Assembly (NCBI GenBank): GCA_024225445.1
Contig: JAAEMP010000039.1
Location: 1 to 37,995, forward strand
Source: Hyphomicrobiales bacterium
Lineage (GTDB): Bacteria > Pseudomonadota > Alphaproteobacteria > Rhizobiales > Rhizobiaceae
Direction: 5' to 3'
Length of the DNA: 37,995 nucleotides
In this document: piece by piece, positions 8,496 through 16,134 of the stretch
Layout of the letters: each line of letters opens with the position of its first letter
Position numbering within the stretch: the stretch's first letter is position 1
Program-made: the position numbers and the translations under genes
Notes under the pieces: model-generated
Told to the model about the DNA's origin: nothing
What the model saw: only the letters and a program-made list of their open reading frames with translations
The model's database searches: none

Positions 8496-9959
8496 ATGTC
8501 CCAGATTAAAATGCCTTTGCCCGATGTCTCCATTCTAGAGCGAAGGGAGCAACTGATATCAGGTCTGAAATCCATTATCGATTCAGAAAATGTGATTACT
8601 GATCCACTTGAAACAATTGTCTATGAATGTGACGCCCTGACCGCCTATCGCTGCCCGCCGCTTGCCGTTACATTGCCCCAAACCACTGAAGAAGTTGCTG
8701 CTATACTAAAATACTGCCATCGTAATAATCTGCCGGTTATTCCACGTGGAGCCGGTACATCGCTGGCTGGCGGTGCATTGCCAACCGCTGATTCGATTGT
8801 CATTGGCGTGGCTCGCTTGAATAATCTGCTGGAAGTTGACCTGCCAAACAGGTTCATACGGGTCCAGGCGGGAATAACCAATCTGGCAGTTTCGGAAGCA
8901 GTATCAGGAGATAATTTCTTTTATGCACCTGATCCCTCCAGCCAATTGGCATGTGCCATTGCTGGCAACATTGCGATGAACTCCGGTGGTGCCCATTGCC
9001 TGAAATATGGCGTCACCACCAATAATCTGATGGGCGTTCGAATGGTCACCATGGAAGGTGAAATACTGGATGTCGGTGGCGCTCATCTGGACCCGGCCGA
9101 CTATGATCTGCTTGGAGTAATCTGCGGTTCAGAAGGCCAGTTCGGCATTGTCACAGAAGCGACACTTCGAATTCTTGGCAAACCCGAAGGCGCTCGCCCA
9201 ATCCTGATGGGATTTAATTCAAATGAAGTGGCCGGAGCATGTGTTGCCGATATCATTAAAGCCGGACTTCTTCCTGTGGCACTGGAATTTATGGATAAGC
9301 CAGCGGTGATTGCTTGTGAAAATTTTGCCAAAGCCGGCTATCCTACCGATGTTGAGGCATTGCTGATTGTAGAAGTTGAAGGCTCAGACAGCGAAATAGA
9401 TGATCAACTGGAAAAAATAAGGGAAATTGCCAGGCACCATAATCCCGCGGTTTTGCGAGAAAGTGAATCGGCTCTGCAATCGGACCTGATCTGGAAAGGG
9501 CGCAAGGCTGCATTTGGCGCGATGGGGCAAATATCGGACTATATGTGTATGGATGGAACCATACCCACCTCGCAATTGCCAAACGTGCTGGGGCGAATGC
9601 AGGAAATGGCAAAACAATATGGCTTGCGTGTTGCCAATGTATTTCATGCCGGTGACGGCAATCTTCATCCACTCATCCTGTTTGATGCCAACAAGCCGGG
9701 TGATCAGCAAAAATGCGAAGATTTTGGCAGCGCTATATTGAAATTATGCGTGGAAGTGGGCGGATGCCTGACCGGTGAACACGGTGTTGGTATTGAAAAA
9801 CGAGAATTGATGAATATTCAGTTCAACGAACAGGACCTGGAAATGCAAATGCGAATAAAGGATGTTTTTGATTCCAAGTGGCTGCTCAATGCAGCCAAGG
9901 TATTTCCTACGGAAATCAGCCAGTCCAGGCGTCGCAGAAATTCACGAAGTGTAGCCTGA
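8496..9959 (+). CDS. glcD: Glycolate oxidase, FAD-linked subunit GlcD
   Basis: FAD-binding catalytic subunit of the membrane-associated glycolate dehydrogenase, which oxidises glycolate (and often D-lactate) to glyoxylate. The FAD_binding_4 domain is shown by IPRGAGTSLAGGALPTADSIVIG, the segment YAPDPSSQLACAIAGNIAMNSGG, and ICGSEGQFGIVTEATLRI. The C-terminal FAD-oxidase domain has NVFHAGDGNLHPLILFD and CLTGEHGVGIEKRELM. From the ATG at 8496 the protein is 487 residues, the usual size. The glcE start follows the stop after one base. The wider family also contains D-lactate and D-2-hydroxyglutarate dehydrogenases; the adjacent glcE and glcF favour glycolate oxidase. Confidence 0.95.
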   Translation: MSQIKMPLPDVSILERREQLISGLKSIIDSENVITDPLETIVYECDALTAYRCPPLAVTLPQTTEEVAAILKYCHRNNLPVIPRGAGTSLAGGALPTADSIVIGVARLNNLLEVDLPNRFIRVQAGITNLAVSEAVSGDNFFYAPDPSSQLACAIAGNIAMNSGGAHCLKYGVTTNNLMGVRMVTMEGEILDVGGAHLDPADYDLLGVICGSEGQFGIVTEATLRILGKPEGARPILMGFNSNEVAGACVADIIKAGLLPVALEFMDKPAVIACENFAKAGYPTDVEALLIVEVEGSDSEIDDQLEKIREIARHHNPAVLRESESALQSDLIWKGRKAAFGAMGQISDYMCMDGTIPTSQLPNVLGRMQEMAKQYGLRVANVFHAGDGNLHPLILFDANKPGDQQKCEDFGSAILKLCVEVGGCLTGEHGVGIEKRELMNIQFNEQDLEMQMRIKDVFDSKWLLNAAKVFPTEISQSRRRRNSRSVA

Positions 9960-9960
9960 T

Positions 9961-11136
9961 ATGAGCAAAATCGACAGACCGGCCAGCGAAGCTGAACTCG
10001 CGGATTTTGTTCGCGCTGCTGTAGCCAAAAAAACCAAACTGAATATTGCTGGAGGGGGGAGCAAGCAATCACTTGGCAGCGAAGTGATTGGCAGGCCTGT
10101 TTCGACCACAAAACTTTGTGGTATCGAACTCTATGAACCAGCTTCATTAACGTTGGTTGCAGAAGCCGGTACGCCACTGAAAACACTTGAAGACGAATTA
10201 GCGAAAAACGACCAGCATTTGCCGTTTGAACCGGCTGATTACCGCCAACTTCTCGGCAGCAGCGGTGAACCGACGATTGGCGGCATAGTGGCCTGCGCAA
10301 TTTCCGGGCCGCGTCGTATCCAGGTTGGTGCCTGCAGGGATTTTCTTATTGGTGTGCGGTTTGTCAATGGTGAAGGTGAAATTATCAAAAGCGGCGGCCG
10401 GGTGATGAAAAATGTCACGGGTTATGATCTCGTCAAGCTGCTTGCCGGTTCTTACGGTACTTTGGGGATTATTACCCAGGTATCGTTCAAGCTTCTTCCC
10501 GCACCTGAAACAACAGCGTGCGTATTACTGGGTGGCCTGGATGATGAACGCGCTGTCAGCGCAATGAGTGCGGCGCTTGGATCACCATTTGACCTGTCAG
10601 GAGCGGCTCATGTACCCGGTAATGCAGACAGCGAACCGGTCACCATGCTTCGCCTGGAAGGATTTAGCAGTTCAGTCAGTTACCGTGCCGAAAAACTGCG
10701 AGAACTGTTATTACCTTATGGTTCGGGAGATATTGAAGTTGAGCGGGAAAAAACGGATAAATGCTGGAAGCGGATCAGGGATGTTGGGGCATTTGCAGAC
10801 CGGCCGGGCGCAGTTTGGCGAATATCCTTGAAGCCGGGCGACAGCCCTGATGTGGTAAAGACAATCAAACGTTCTCGTGAAATTGACGTGATTTATGATT
10901 GGGGCGGGGGACTGGTTTGGCTGTTAACGTCAACCGTTGACAATTGTGGGGAAGAGCTGATCCGCGCAAGCGTCAATCATGTTGGTGGCCATGCAACCCT
11001 GATTCGTCGTCCTGATGGAGCGGAAGTGAAATGTATATTCCATCCTCAGCCTCAATTGGTTGCAAAAATCTCGACCGAATTACGAAACCAGTTTGATCCC
11101 CATGCAATTCTTAATCCCGGCAGGATGGGTAATTAG
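9961..11136 (+). CDS. glcE: Glycolate oxidase subunit GlcE
   Basis: Second FAD-binding subunit of glycolate oxidase, needed with GlcD and GlcF for activity. Short PCMH-type FAD domain: NIAGGGSKQSLG near residue 30, PSGEPTIGGIVA-type segment near 100, CRDFLIGVRFVNGEGEIIKSGGRVMKNVTGYDL, and YGTLGIITQVSFKLLP (quoted in parts). The typical ending FDPHAILNPGRM is followed by GN and the stop. The TAG stop at 11134-11136 is the first three bases of the inserted palindromic element, so the present C-terminal end coincides with the element boundary. At 391 residues it is about normal, so little or nothing was lost. Confidence 0.94.
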   Translation: MSKIDRPASEAELADFVRAAVAKKTKLNIAGGGSKQSLGSEVIGRPVSTTKLCGIELYEPASLTLVAEAGTPLKTLEDELAKNDQHLPFEPADYRQLLGSSGEPTIGGIVACAISGPRRIQVGACRDFLIGVRFVNGEGEIIKSGGRVMKNVTGYDLVKLLAGSYGTLGIITQVSFKLLPAPETTACVLLGGLDDERAVSAMSAALGSPFDLSGAAHVPGNADSEPVTMLRLEGFSSSVSYRAEKLRELLLPYGSGDIEVEREKTDKCWKRIRDVGAFADRPGAVWRISLKPGDSPDVVKTIKRSREIDVIYDWGGGLVWLLTSTVDNCGEELIRASVNHVGGHATLIRRPDGAEVKCIFHPQPQLVAKISTELRNQFDPHAILNPGRMGN

Positions 11137-11401
11137 AGGCTTTCATGTTCATATTGAACCGTTTGACCGATTTTTGGTGTTTGCTGGCAAGGCAGGTTTC
11201 GCGCCGCGGTCTGGTTGACCACAAGCGAAACATAACGCAGTCCAGCGAGCGCCAAAAACCGATCTATAAGGTGGGCCAGATCAGCCCATCTGCGACGTTG
11301 CGGCACTTGCCCGGTCAACCAGGTCGCGCTGCGCACCACGCCTTGCAAACCGGATTGATCTGGCTCCATCAAACGGTTCAATATAAACATGAAAGCCTCT
11401 A
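11134..11401. repeat. Compound palindromic element, copy A, within the glc operon
   Basis: A 268-bp element bounded by 33-bp inverted repeats (11134-11166 and 11369-11401; 32 of 33 positions match). Inside are two hairpin units in opposite orientation. Unit 1 has a 23-position stem, 11165-11187 with 11242-11264 (18 Watson-Crick, 3 G-T, 2 mismatches), an inner helix GTTTCGC/GCGAAAC (11196-11202, 11225-11231) and a GGTC-tggtt-GACC tip (11208-11220). Unit 2 has a 10-bp outer stem (11274-11283 with 11356-11365) and the reverse complement of the same CTGGTTGACC core at 11313-11322. The left end supplies the glcE stop and the right end lies five bases before the glcF ATG. A related copy is at 33426-33588. 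No transposase is present, so it is probably a non-autonomous or RNA-type repeat. Confidence 0.85.
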
Positions 11402-11406
11402 GCTAA

Positions 11407-12708
11407 ATGCAGACCAATTTTACCATCCAGCAACTGTCTGATCCGGCAATTGCCCACAGTGAGGCAATTTTGCGGAAATGCGTACATTGTGGTTTTTGTA
11501 CTGCGACCTGTCCGACATATCAGACCTTGGGAGATGAGCTGGATTCGCCGCGCGGACGGATTTATCTAATCAAGGATATGCTTGAAAATAACCGTGCTGC
11601 TAGTGAAAAAACAGTAAAACACATCGATCGCTGCCTGTCCTGCCTATCCTGTATGACAACCTGTCCTTCTGGCGTACATTATATGCATCTGGTCGATCAT
11701 GCCCGGGTTCATATTGAAAAGACTTGCAAAAGACCGATACTTGACCGCGTCTATCGCGATCTTCTGGCCTTCATTTTACCTCATCCCAAGAGATTCCGGG
11801 TAGCCCTGTATCTGGCCGGAATTGCAAAACCGTTTGGCAAACTGTTATCGGTAATTCCCGCCCTGGAGCCGATGCAGGCGATGCTGAGGCTTGCTCCGGA
11901 AAAAATACCGGGTGCAACTAAAATCACCAGGCCGGGCACAAAACAGGCAACAGGTGAAAAACGCGCTCGTGTGGCAGTGGTTTCCGGCTGCGCCCAAAGT
12001 GTTCTCGACCCGGATATTAATTCCGCAACGATCCAGTTATTGACCCGTTTCGGGGTTGAGGTGGTGGTACCGGAAATAGAAACCTGTTGTGGCTCCCTCG
12101 TACATCATATGGGCCGCGAAAAACAGTCCCATCAGTTTGCCATACAAAATATCAATGCCTGGATGAAAGAAATCGATGGTGAGGGACTGGATGCCATCAT
12201 AATCTCGGCATCGGGCTGCGGAACCACCATCAAGGATTATGGCCATATGCTACGTAATTCAGGCGATTACGCAAAAGCGGCAGCAACCGTTTCAAACCTG
12301 ACCAGGGATATCACCGAGTTCCTGTATGCTCTTGAGTTGCCGAAAATTCAGAAAAAGCATGAAGAGACCATTGCTTATCACTCTGCCTGTTCAATGCAGC
12401 ATGGTCAAAAAATAACCGATATTCCCAAAACTTTGCTCAGGCGAGCCGGATTTGTTGTGAATGAAATACCGGAAGGTCACCTTTGCTGCGGTTCAGCGGG
12501 AATCTACAATATTCTGCAAGCAAAAATTGCCGATAAATTGAAGGCCAGAAAGATCAGCAATATTAATCTGGTAAAACCCGATATTGTCGCAACCGGCAAT
12601 ATCGGTTGTATTACCCAGATTGCCAGCGACCTGGACCTGCCCGTGATGCACACGGTTGAACTATTGAACTGGGCTTACGGTGGTGAAAAACCATCCAAAA
12701 TAAAATAA
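11407..12708 (+). CDS. glcF: Glycolate oxidase iron-sulfur subunit GlcF
   Basis: Electron-transfer subunit of glycolate oxidase, passing electrons from the GlcD/GlcE flavins towards the membrane quinone pool. Two 4Fe-4S motifs stand at Cys25-28-31-35 (CVHCGFCTATC) and Cys76-79-82-86 (CLSCLSCMTTC). Two cysteine-rich CCG modules follow, with ETCCGSLVHHMG near residue 227 and HLCCGSAGIYNI near 360. At 433 residues it has the normal length. The ATG at 11407 lies right behind the repeat element and shows no clear Shine-Dalgarno sequence. The 270-bp gap from glcE, in an operon that is otherwise tightly packed, is entirely the element. A hairpin terminator overlaps the stop. Confidence 0.95.
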   Translation: MQTNFTIQQLSDPAIAHSEAILRKCVHCGFCTATCPTYQTLGDELDSPRGRIYLIKDMLENNRAASEKTVKHIDRCLSCLSCMTTCPSGVHYMHLVDHARVHIEKTCKRPILDRVYRDLLAFILPHPKRFRVALYLAGIAKPFGKLLSVIPALEPMQAMLRLAPEKIPGATKITRPGTKQATGEKRARVAVVSGCAQSVLDPDINSATIQLLTRFGVEVVVPEIETCCGSLVHHMGREKQSHQFAIQNINAWMKEIDGEGLDAIIISASGCGTTIKDYGHMLRNSGDYAKAAATVSNLTRDITEFLYALELPKIQKKHEETIAYHSACSMQHGQKITDIPKTLLRRAGFVVNEIPEGHLCCGSAGIYNILQAKIADKLKARKISNINLVKPDIVATGNIGCITQIASDLDLPVMHTVELLNWAYGGEKPSKIK

Positions 12709-12729
12709 ACCCGCCAGATCGGCGGGTTT
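12707..12729. terminator. Bidirectional intrinsic terminator between glcF and an L,D-transpeptidase gene
   Basis: AAACCCGCC (12707-12715), loop AGATC and GGCGGGTTT (12721-12729) form a perfect 9-bp stem. Read on the minus strand, the stem is followed by TTTATTTTATTTT, a good U-tract, so it suits the minus-strand gene ending at 12781. On the plus strand it overlaps the glcF stop codon and has only the three Ts of its own stem. Confidence 0.8.
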
Positions 12730-12780
12730 ACAAAAGCGTTATTCAGGGTTGTCAGGCTCGGCTGCCGGCAATTTGCTTAC

Positions 12781-13488
12781 CTATCCGTCAAACAAGGTAG
12801 CCAGTGGATTAAATCCAAAACCTTGTGTATAGATTCTCGAAGAATTTCTGCCCGGGCCAATCACCACGACTTTGGTGCCAATTCTGGCTTTGGAGTAAAG
12901 GTGCTCGACATCCTTGTTCATCATGCGGATACAGCCCGATGACATGTTGAGGCCAATCGTCCAGGGTTGATTGGTACCATGGATACGGTACATGGTGTCG
13001 CTGTTCCCCCGGAAGAGATACATCGCACGTGCACCCAGAGGATTATCCACTCCCCCTTTCATTGATGCCGGCAGGATAACGCCTTTGGCTCTTTCACGCC
13101 TCCGCATTTCCGGTGGAGGTGTCCATGTGGGCCATTTCTCTTTGCGCCGGATATTAACGCTGCCATTCCAGCCAAATCCTTCCCGTCCCACACCAACGCC
13201 ATAACGGGTAGCCCGGTTGGTGCCGGTCACGTAGTAAAGAAATTTCTTGTCTGTATCGATAATAATCGTTCCGACAGGTTGATTGGTTGAGATTGACACG
13301 CTTCGCCGGTTGTATTTTCTTGGGGGAGGCTTGCGGTACCGCATCCGCTTTGCCGGGTCATAGTCGACCCAGGTGCGTGTCGCATAGTCAAAATATTGCT
13401 CCGCCGCTGATTGCGGAGTAGAAACAAAGGTCGCAATCATCATGGTGCCAAATACCAGACTAGTCGCGATAGCAATTCGTTTAAACAT
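12781..13488 (-). CDS. L,D-transpeptidase (YkuD/ErfK family), copy 1
   Basis: Exported enzyme that makes 3-3 cross-links in peptidoglycan or attaches proteins to it. From the ATG at 13488 (235 residues) there is a signal peptide (FKRIAIATSLVFGTMMIATF, cut near STPQSAAEQ). The start 12 codons upstream would only lengthen the leader. The YkuD domain begins near residue 70 (GTIIIDTDKKFLYYV) and holds the catalytic set His170 (HGTNQPWTIG), Cys186 and Arg188 (SSGCIRM). It is closely related to the next gene upstream, sharing GVGVG..GF.W, NPLGARA and HGTNQPWTIG, so the two are probably a tandem duplication. Each has its own terminator. Confidence 0.92.
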   Translation of the reverse strand: MFKRIAIATSLVFGTMMIATFVSTPQSAAEQYFDYATRTWVDYDPAKRMRYRKPPPRKYNRRSVSISTNQPVGTIIIDTDKKFLYYVTGTNRATRYGVGVGREGFGWNGSVNIRRKEKWPTWTPPPEMRRRERAKGVILPASMKGGVDNPLGARAMYLFRGNSDTMYRIHGTNQPWTIGLNMSSGCIRMMNKDVEHLYSKARIGTKVVVIGPGRNSSRIYTQGFGFNPLATLFDG

Positions 13489-13678
13489 AATAGCATCCAT
13501 ATTCTGTCGGTTTTGTTGCAGCAACTACACCACAACTTATGTACTGCCCGCTGAACCTTAATAATTCATCGAAGGTTATACAAGACGAAACACCGGAAAA
13601 ATGTTGTCATTCAACAATATGTGATAATTATGCGACTATTCACGAACACACATTCGAACTGATATTGCGAGCGAAAAA

Positions 13679-13700
13679 AGGTCGCTAAGGATAGCGACCT
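13679..13700 (-). terminator. Intrinsic terminator of L,D-transpeptidase copy 2
   Basis: AGGTCGCTA (13679-13687), loop AGGA and TAGCGACCT (13692-13700) pair perfectly over 9 bp. On the minus strand the stem is followed by a run of Ts (CCTTTTTTCG), the textbook arrangement for ending transcription of the gene at 13727-14614. Confidence 0.88.
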
Positions 13701-13726
13701 GATCTTGTCTGGATTTTATGCCGAAT

Positions 13727-14614
13727 TTAGCTGACGATCACCGTTGTACCAATGCCAATACGCTCATATAGGTCCATCACGTCTTCATTACGCATTCTGA
13801 TACAGCCTGACGAAACCGCCTGGCCGATAGTCCAGGGCTGGTTGGTACCGTGAATTCGGTAAAGTGAGCTTCCCAGGTAAAGTGCCCTGGCACCTAGTGG
13901 ATTTTGAGATCCGCCTTTAACGAAGGCCGGCAATACCCGTCCTTTTTTCTTTTCGCGGGCAATCATCTGTGCGGGAGGATGCCAGTCTGGCCATTCCGCT
14001 TTGCGAGAAATTTTGTGAACGCCAGCCCACTCAAAACCGGGTTTTCCCACTCCAACTCCATAACGCCGGGCCTGACCGTTGCCCAGGATCAGATACAGAT
14101 ATTTTTCATTGGTATCGATAATAACAGTACCGGCATGTTTTTGCGTGTCATAGGAAACAAGTCGAGGTTCAAATTTGGAATCCATCTGCCTCGAGGATTT
14201 TTGTTTCTTTGGCGCTGAGGAAGGCGGTCTGATCGAAGCTGGATTTTGAAAAGCGGCCTGTTTGATTTTTGGAACATTATTTCCCCGAGCATTTTGCCGA
14301 AGACCCCATTGGCTAAAGACAGGGATAGTGCGCCGGAAAATCCTACGATTGTTTATCGTTGGTATTGTTGATCGGGTTCGTCTCACCGGTTTGGCAAGTT
14401 GCACCTGATATTTTCTGACCCGGCTCTTTCGGACTTGCTGATGTCGGGGGGCGGGAGAGGTACGCAGTTGCAATACCCAGGGGGCAGTCAAATCTGGTGA
14501 TAATATAATTGGCGGGGGCGTACCATAACGCGACCCGGCACTGGCAGGACCCAAAATCAGAAAAATACTTATTGCTGTATATATGATGATCTTATGAAGG
14601 TTGTTTCTAATCAT
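13727..14614 (-). CDS. L,D-transpeptidase (YkuD/ErfK family), copy 2, with basic linker
   Basis: Second exported peptidoglycan L,D-transpeptidase, 295 residues. A signal peptide (KIIIYTAISIFLILGPASAG) is followed by a ~125-residue basic, Pro/Arg/Ser-rich linker (residues 30-150) absent from copy 1. The YkuD domain starts near residue 162 (GTVIIDTNEKYLYLI) and carries His255 (HGTNQPWTIG), Cys271 and Arg273 (SSGCIRM). The linker could thread through or bind the cell wall; this is inference. It lies 5' of copy 1 on the same strand, separated by its own terminator, so the two are likely transcribed separately. Confidence 0.92.
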   Translation of the reverse strand: MIRNNLHKIIIYTAISIFLILGPASAGSRYGTPPPIILSPDLTAPWVLQLRTSPAPRHQQVRKSRVRKYQVQLAKPVRRTRSTIPTINNRRIFRRTIPVFSQWGLRQNARGNNVPKIKQAAFQNPASIRPPSSAPKKQKSSRQMDSKFEPRLVSYDTQKHAGTVIIDTNEKYLYLILGNGQARRYGVGVGKPGFEWAGVHKISRKAEWPDWHPPAQMIAREKKKGRVLPAFVKGGSQNPLGARALYLGSSLYRIHGTNQPWTIGQAVSSGCIRMRNEDVMDLYERIGIGTTVIVS

Positions 14615-14848
14615 GACGTACTCACTACTCTCGTCAGCGTATAAAATTTATTAGACCACACTGGTTACGAATTATTATCTATACTGATGATGTCGCTAAA
14701 GCGATGCCAAATTGTGAATATATCAGATTTGATTCAAATTTGATTGAATATGGGAAACAAATAGTTTTCAAAATTGGTTAACAACTGCTCAATGTTGGCT
14801 TTGATGCTATGAATTGCTGGAAATATCAACATCACATGTGATTTGGCA

Positions 14849-15625
14849 CTAAAATCGCTTGCGAATATCGCCCAATATTTTTGGCAATAAGGGTTGCACC
14901 TTGTTCATTGGCATTCCAACTTTTAATCGTGGATCATAGAGCATATTAAGAATATAACGATCAAACTTGGTGAAGTTGGTATGCTTTGAACGATCATTGA
15001 ACATGCTTTCACGAAGTGAAGTATGTTCATTCAAGGGTCCTAATCCCTGCAAAATCTCTTCAACCAAGCATCGTCGAAACAGGCTTTCGCCTTCATCGGA
15101 AACTATTATCGCATCAGAGCGTACAATTCCGCTGGTTGTAAATACTGAACGCACGAAACATTTGCCGGGTGCTTTCGCTCGCTCATTTCGATACACCGAT
15201 TTTTGCACGGTTGATGCGTAATCTTTCCGGTCCACAATATAAACCGTGAAATTCGCCTTTGCTTTCGAAGAAACAACAACCGTTTTCAATCCTCTGATCT
15301 GATGGTTCAAACTCGAAATAAACGACCGAACCTGACGCGTTCGGTTTAATGACGATCTGTTTTTTATTTGAAAACGCACGATGCTGCGAAACTTGCGGAT
15401 ATATTTTGTCTGAATTCCAAAGGGTGAATATTCAGCACCAAATACAGTTTTGTTAAATCCATCGATGATCTGATAATTGGATGCGGCGCCTGCCGGTAAT
15501 GGGGAGAACAATGATGCCGTCAGGCATCCGTTCAAAAATATGCTGACAAGGACTGTCAGCATGCGTCGAATAGCTGTAGAATATTGAATGTTTGTTCTGC
15601 TAGATGTGTTCATACAAAATTTCAT
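14849..15625 (-). CDS. DUF2927 family exported protein
   Basis: A 258-residue protein with an N-terminal signal region (MLTVLVSIFLNGCLTASLFSP); the LNGC segment could act as a lipobox. The body matches DUF2927: a central VVSSKAKANFTVYIVDRKDY strand block, then SDEGESLFRRCLVEEILQGLGPLNE, SMFNDRS, and the C-terminal FDRYILNMLYDPRLKVGMPM (quoted in parts). The conserved Cys-x(2)-Glu-Glu pattern resembles the region around the active Glu of minimal metallopeptidases, but no HExxH is present and no activity is established. A TTG start six codons upstream is possible. The ATG at 15625 is preferred because AGAAG stands six bases before it. The 234 bp between this gene and the L,D-transpeptidase hold only AT-rich sequence with no feature I can support. 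Confidence 0.82.
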   Translation of the reverse strand: MKFCMNTSSRTNIQYSTAIRRMLTVLVSIFLNGCLTASLFSPLPAGAASNYQIIDGFNKTVFGAEYSPFGIQTKYIRKFRSIVRFQIKNRSSLNRTRQVRSFISSLNHQIRGLKTVVVSSKAKANFTVYIVDRKDYASTVQKSVYRNERAKAPGKCFVRSVFTTSGIVRSDAIIVSDEGESLFRRCLVEEILQGLGPLNEHTSLRESMFNDRSKHTNFTKFDRYILNMLYDPRLKVGMPMNKVQPLLPKILGDIRKRF

Positions 15626-15671
15626 ATAGACTTCTTTTATCAACCGTTCCTGGCTTCAGGGAATAATAATA

Positions 15672-16113
15672 ATGTCATCCGGTCAGATACCAATTCAAAC
15701 CCAGGCGTGCATCACATAACCCTGAATGGCGCAGACCGCCAGACCTCAATTGATTTTTGGCAGGGAATTTTAGATATGCCTCTTGTTTTCGTGCGGCCGA
15801 ACCTTGATGCATTGGAGACAAAACACCTTTATATTGACCCGGGAGACGGGCGTATAATTACAATTTTTTCCGGTGAGGAACGAAAAATTGATAGTACACC
15901 CAACCCGAATGATGCCAGGAACCTGCATCATCTGGCTTTCAATGTTGCACTTGGCACCTGACCCAGGTGAGAAAAAGCTCAAGCAACCAGCATATCAAAA
16001 ATTCCATGCTCCTCGGGTTTGGGCCAATCGAATGTACTGCATGTCGTACAAAATATCAGGGCGGCGGCAGGTGATGCAAGTATGATGATAAACATGTAGC
16101 CGAAGCTTTGGGC
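15672..16113 (+). pseudogene. Decayed VOC/glyoxalase-family gene
   Basis: Remains of a vicinal-oxygen-chelate superfamily gene. An ATG at 15672 behind AGGGA starts MSSGQIPIQT and is thrown out of frame by an apparent lost C in the run at 15700-15702. The next frame continues PGVHHITLNGADRQTSIDFW...HLYIDPGDGRIITIF...NLHHLAFNV, a clear VOC N-terminal half, and stops at 15961. Remnants of the C-terminal half then appear in shifting frames: DPGEKKLKQPAYQKFHAP (~15960-16015), NVLHVVQNIRAAAGD (16031-16075) and DKHVAEALG (16087-16113). The piece normally joining the halves, roughly 30 codons including the second metal-binding strand, is missing. At least three frame breaks plus an internal deletion make it nonfunctional. 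The family alignment is from memory. Confidence 0.72.
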
Positions 16114-16134
16114 AAAAATAGGGAAACAGCAAGC

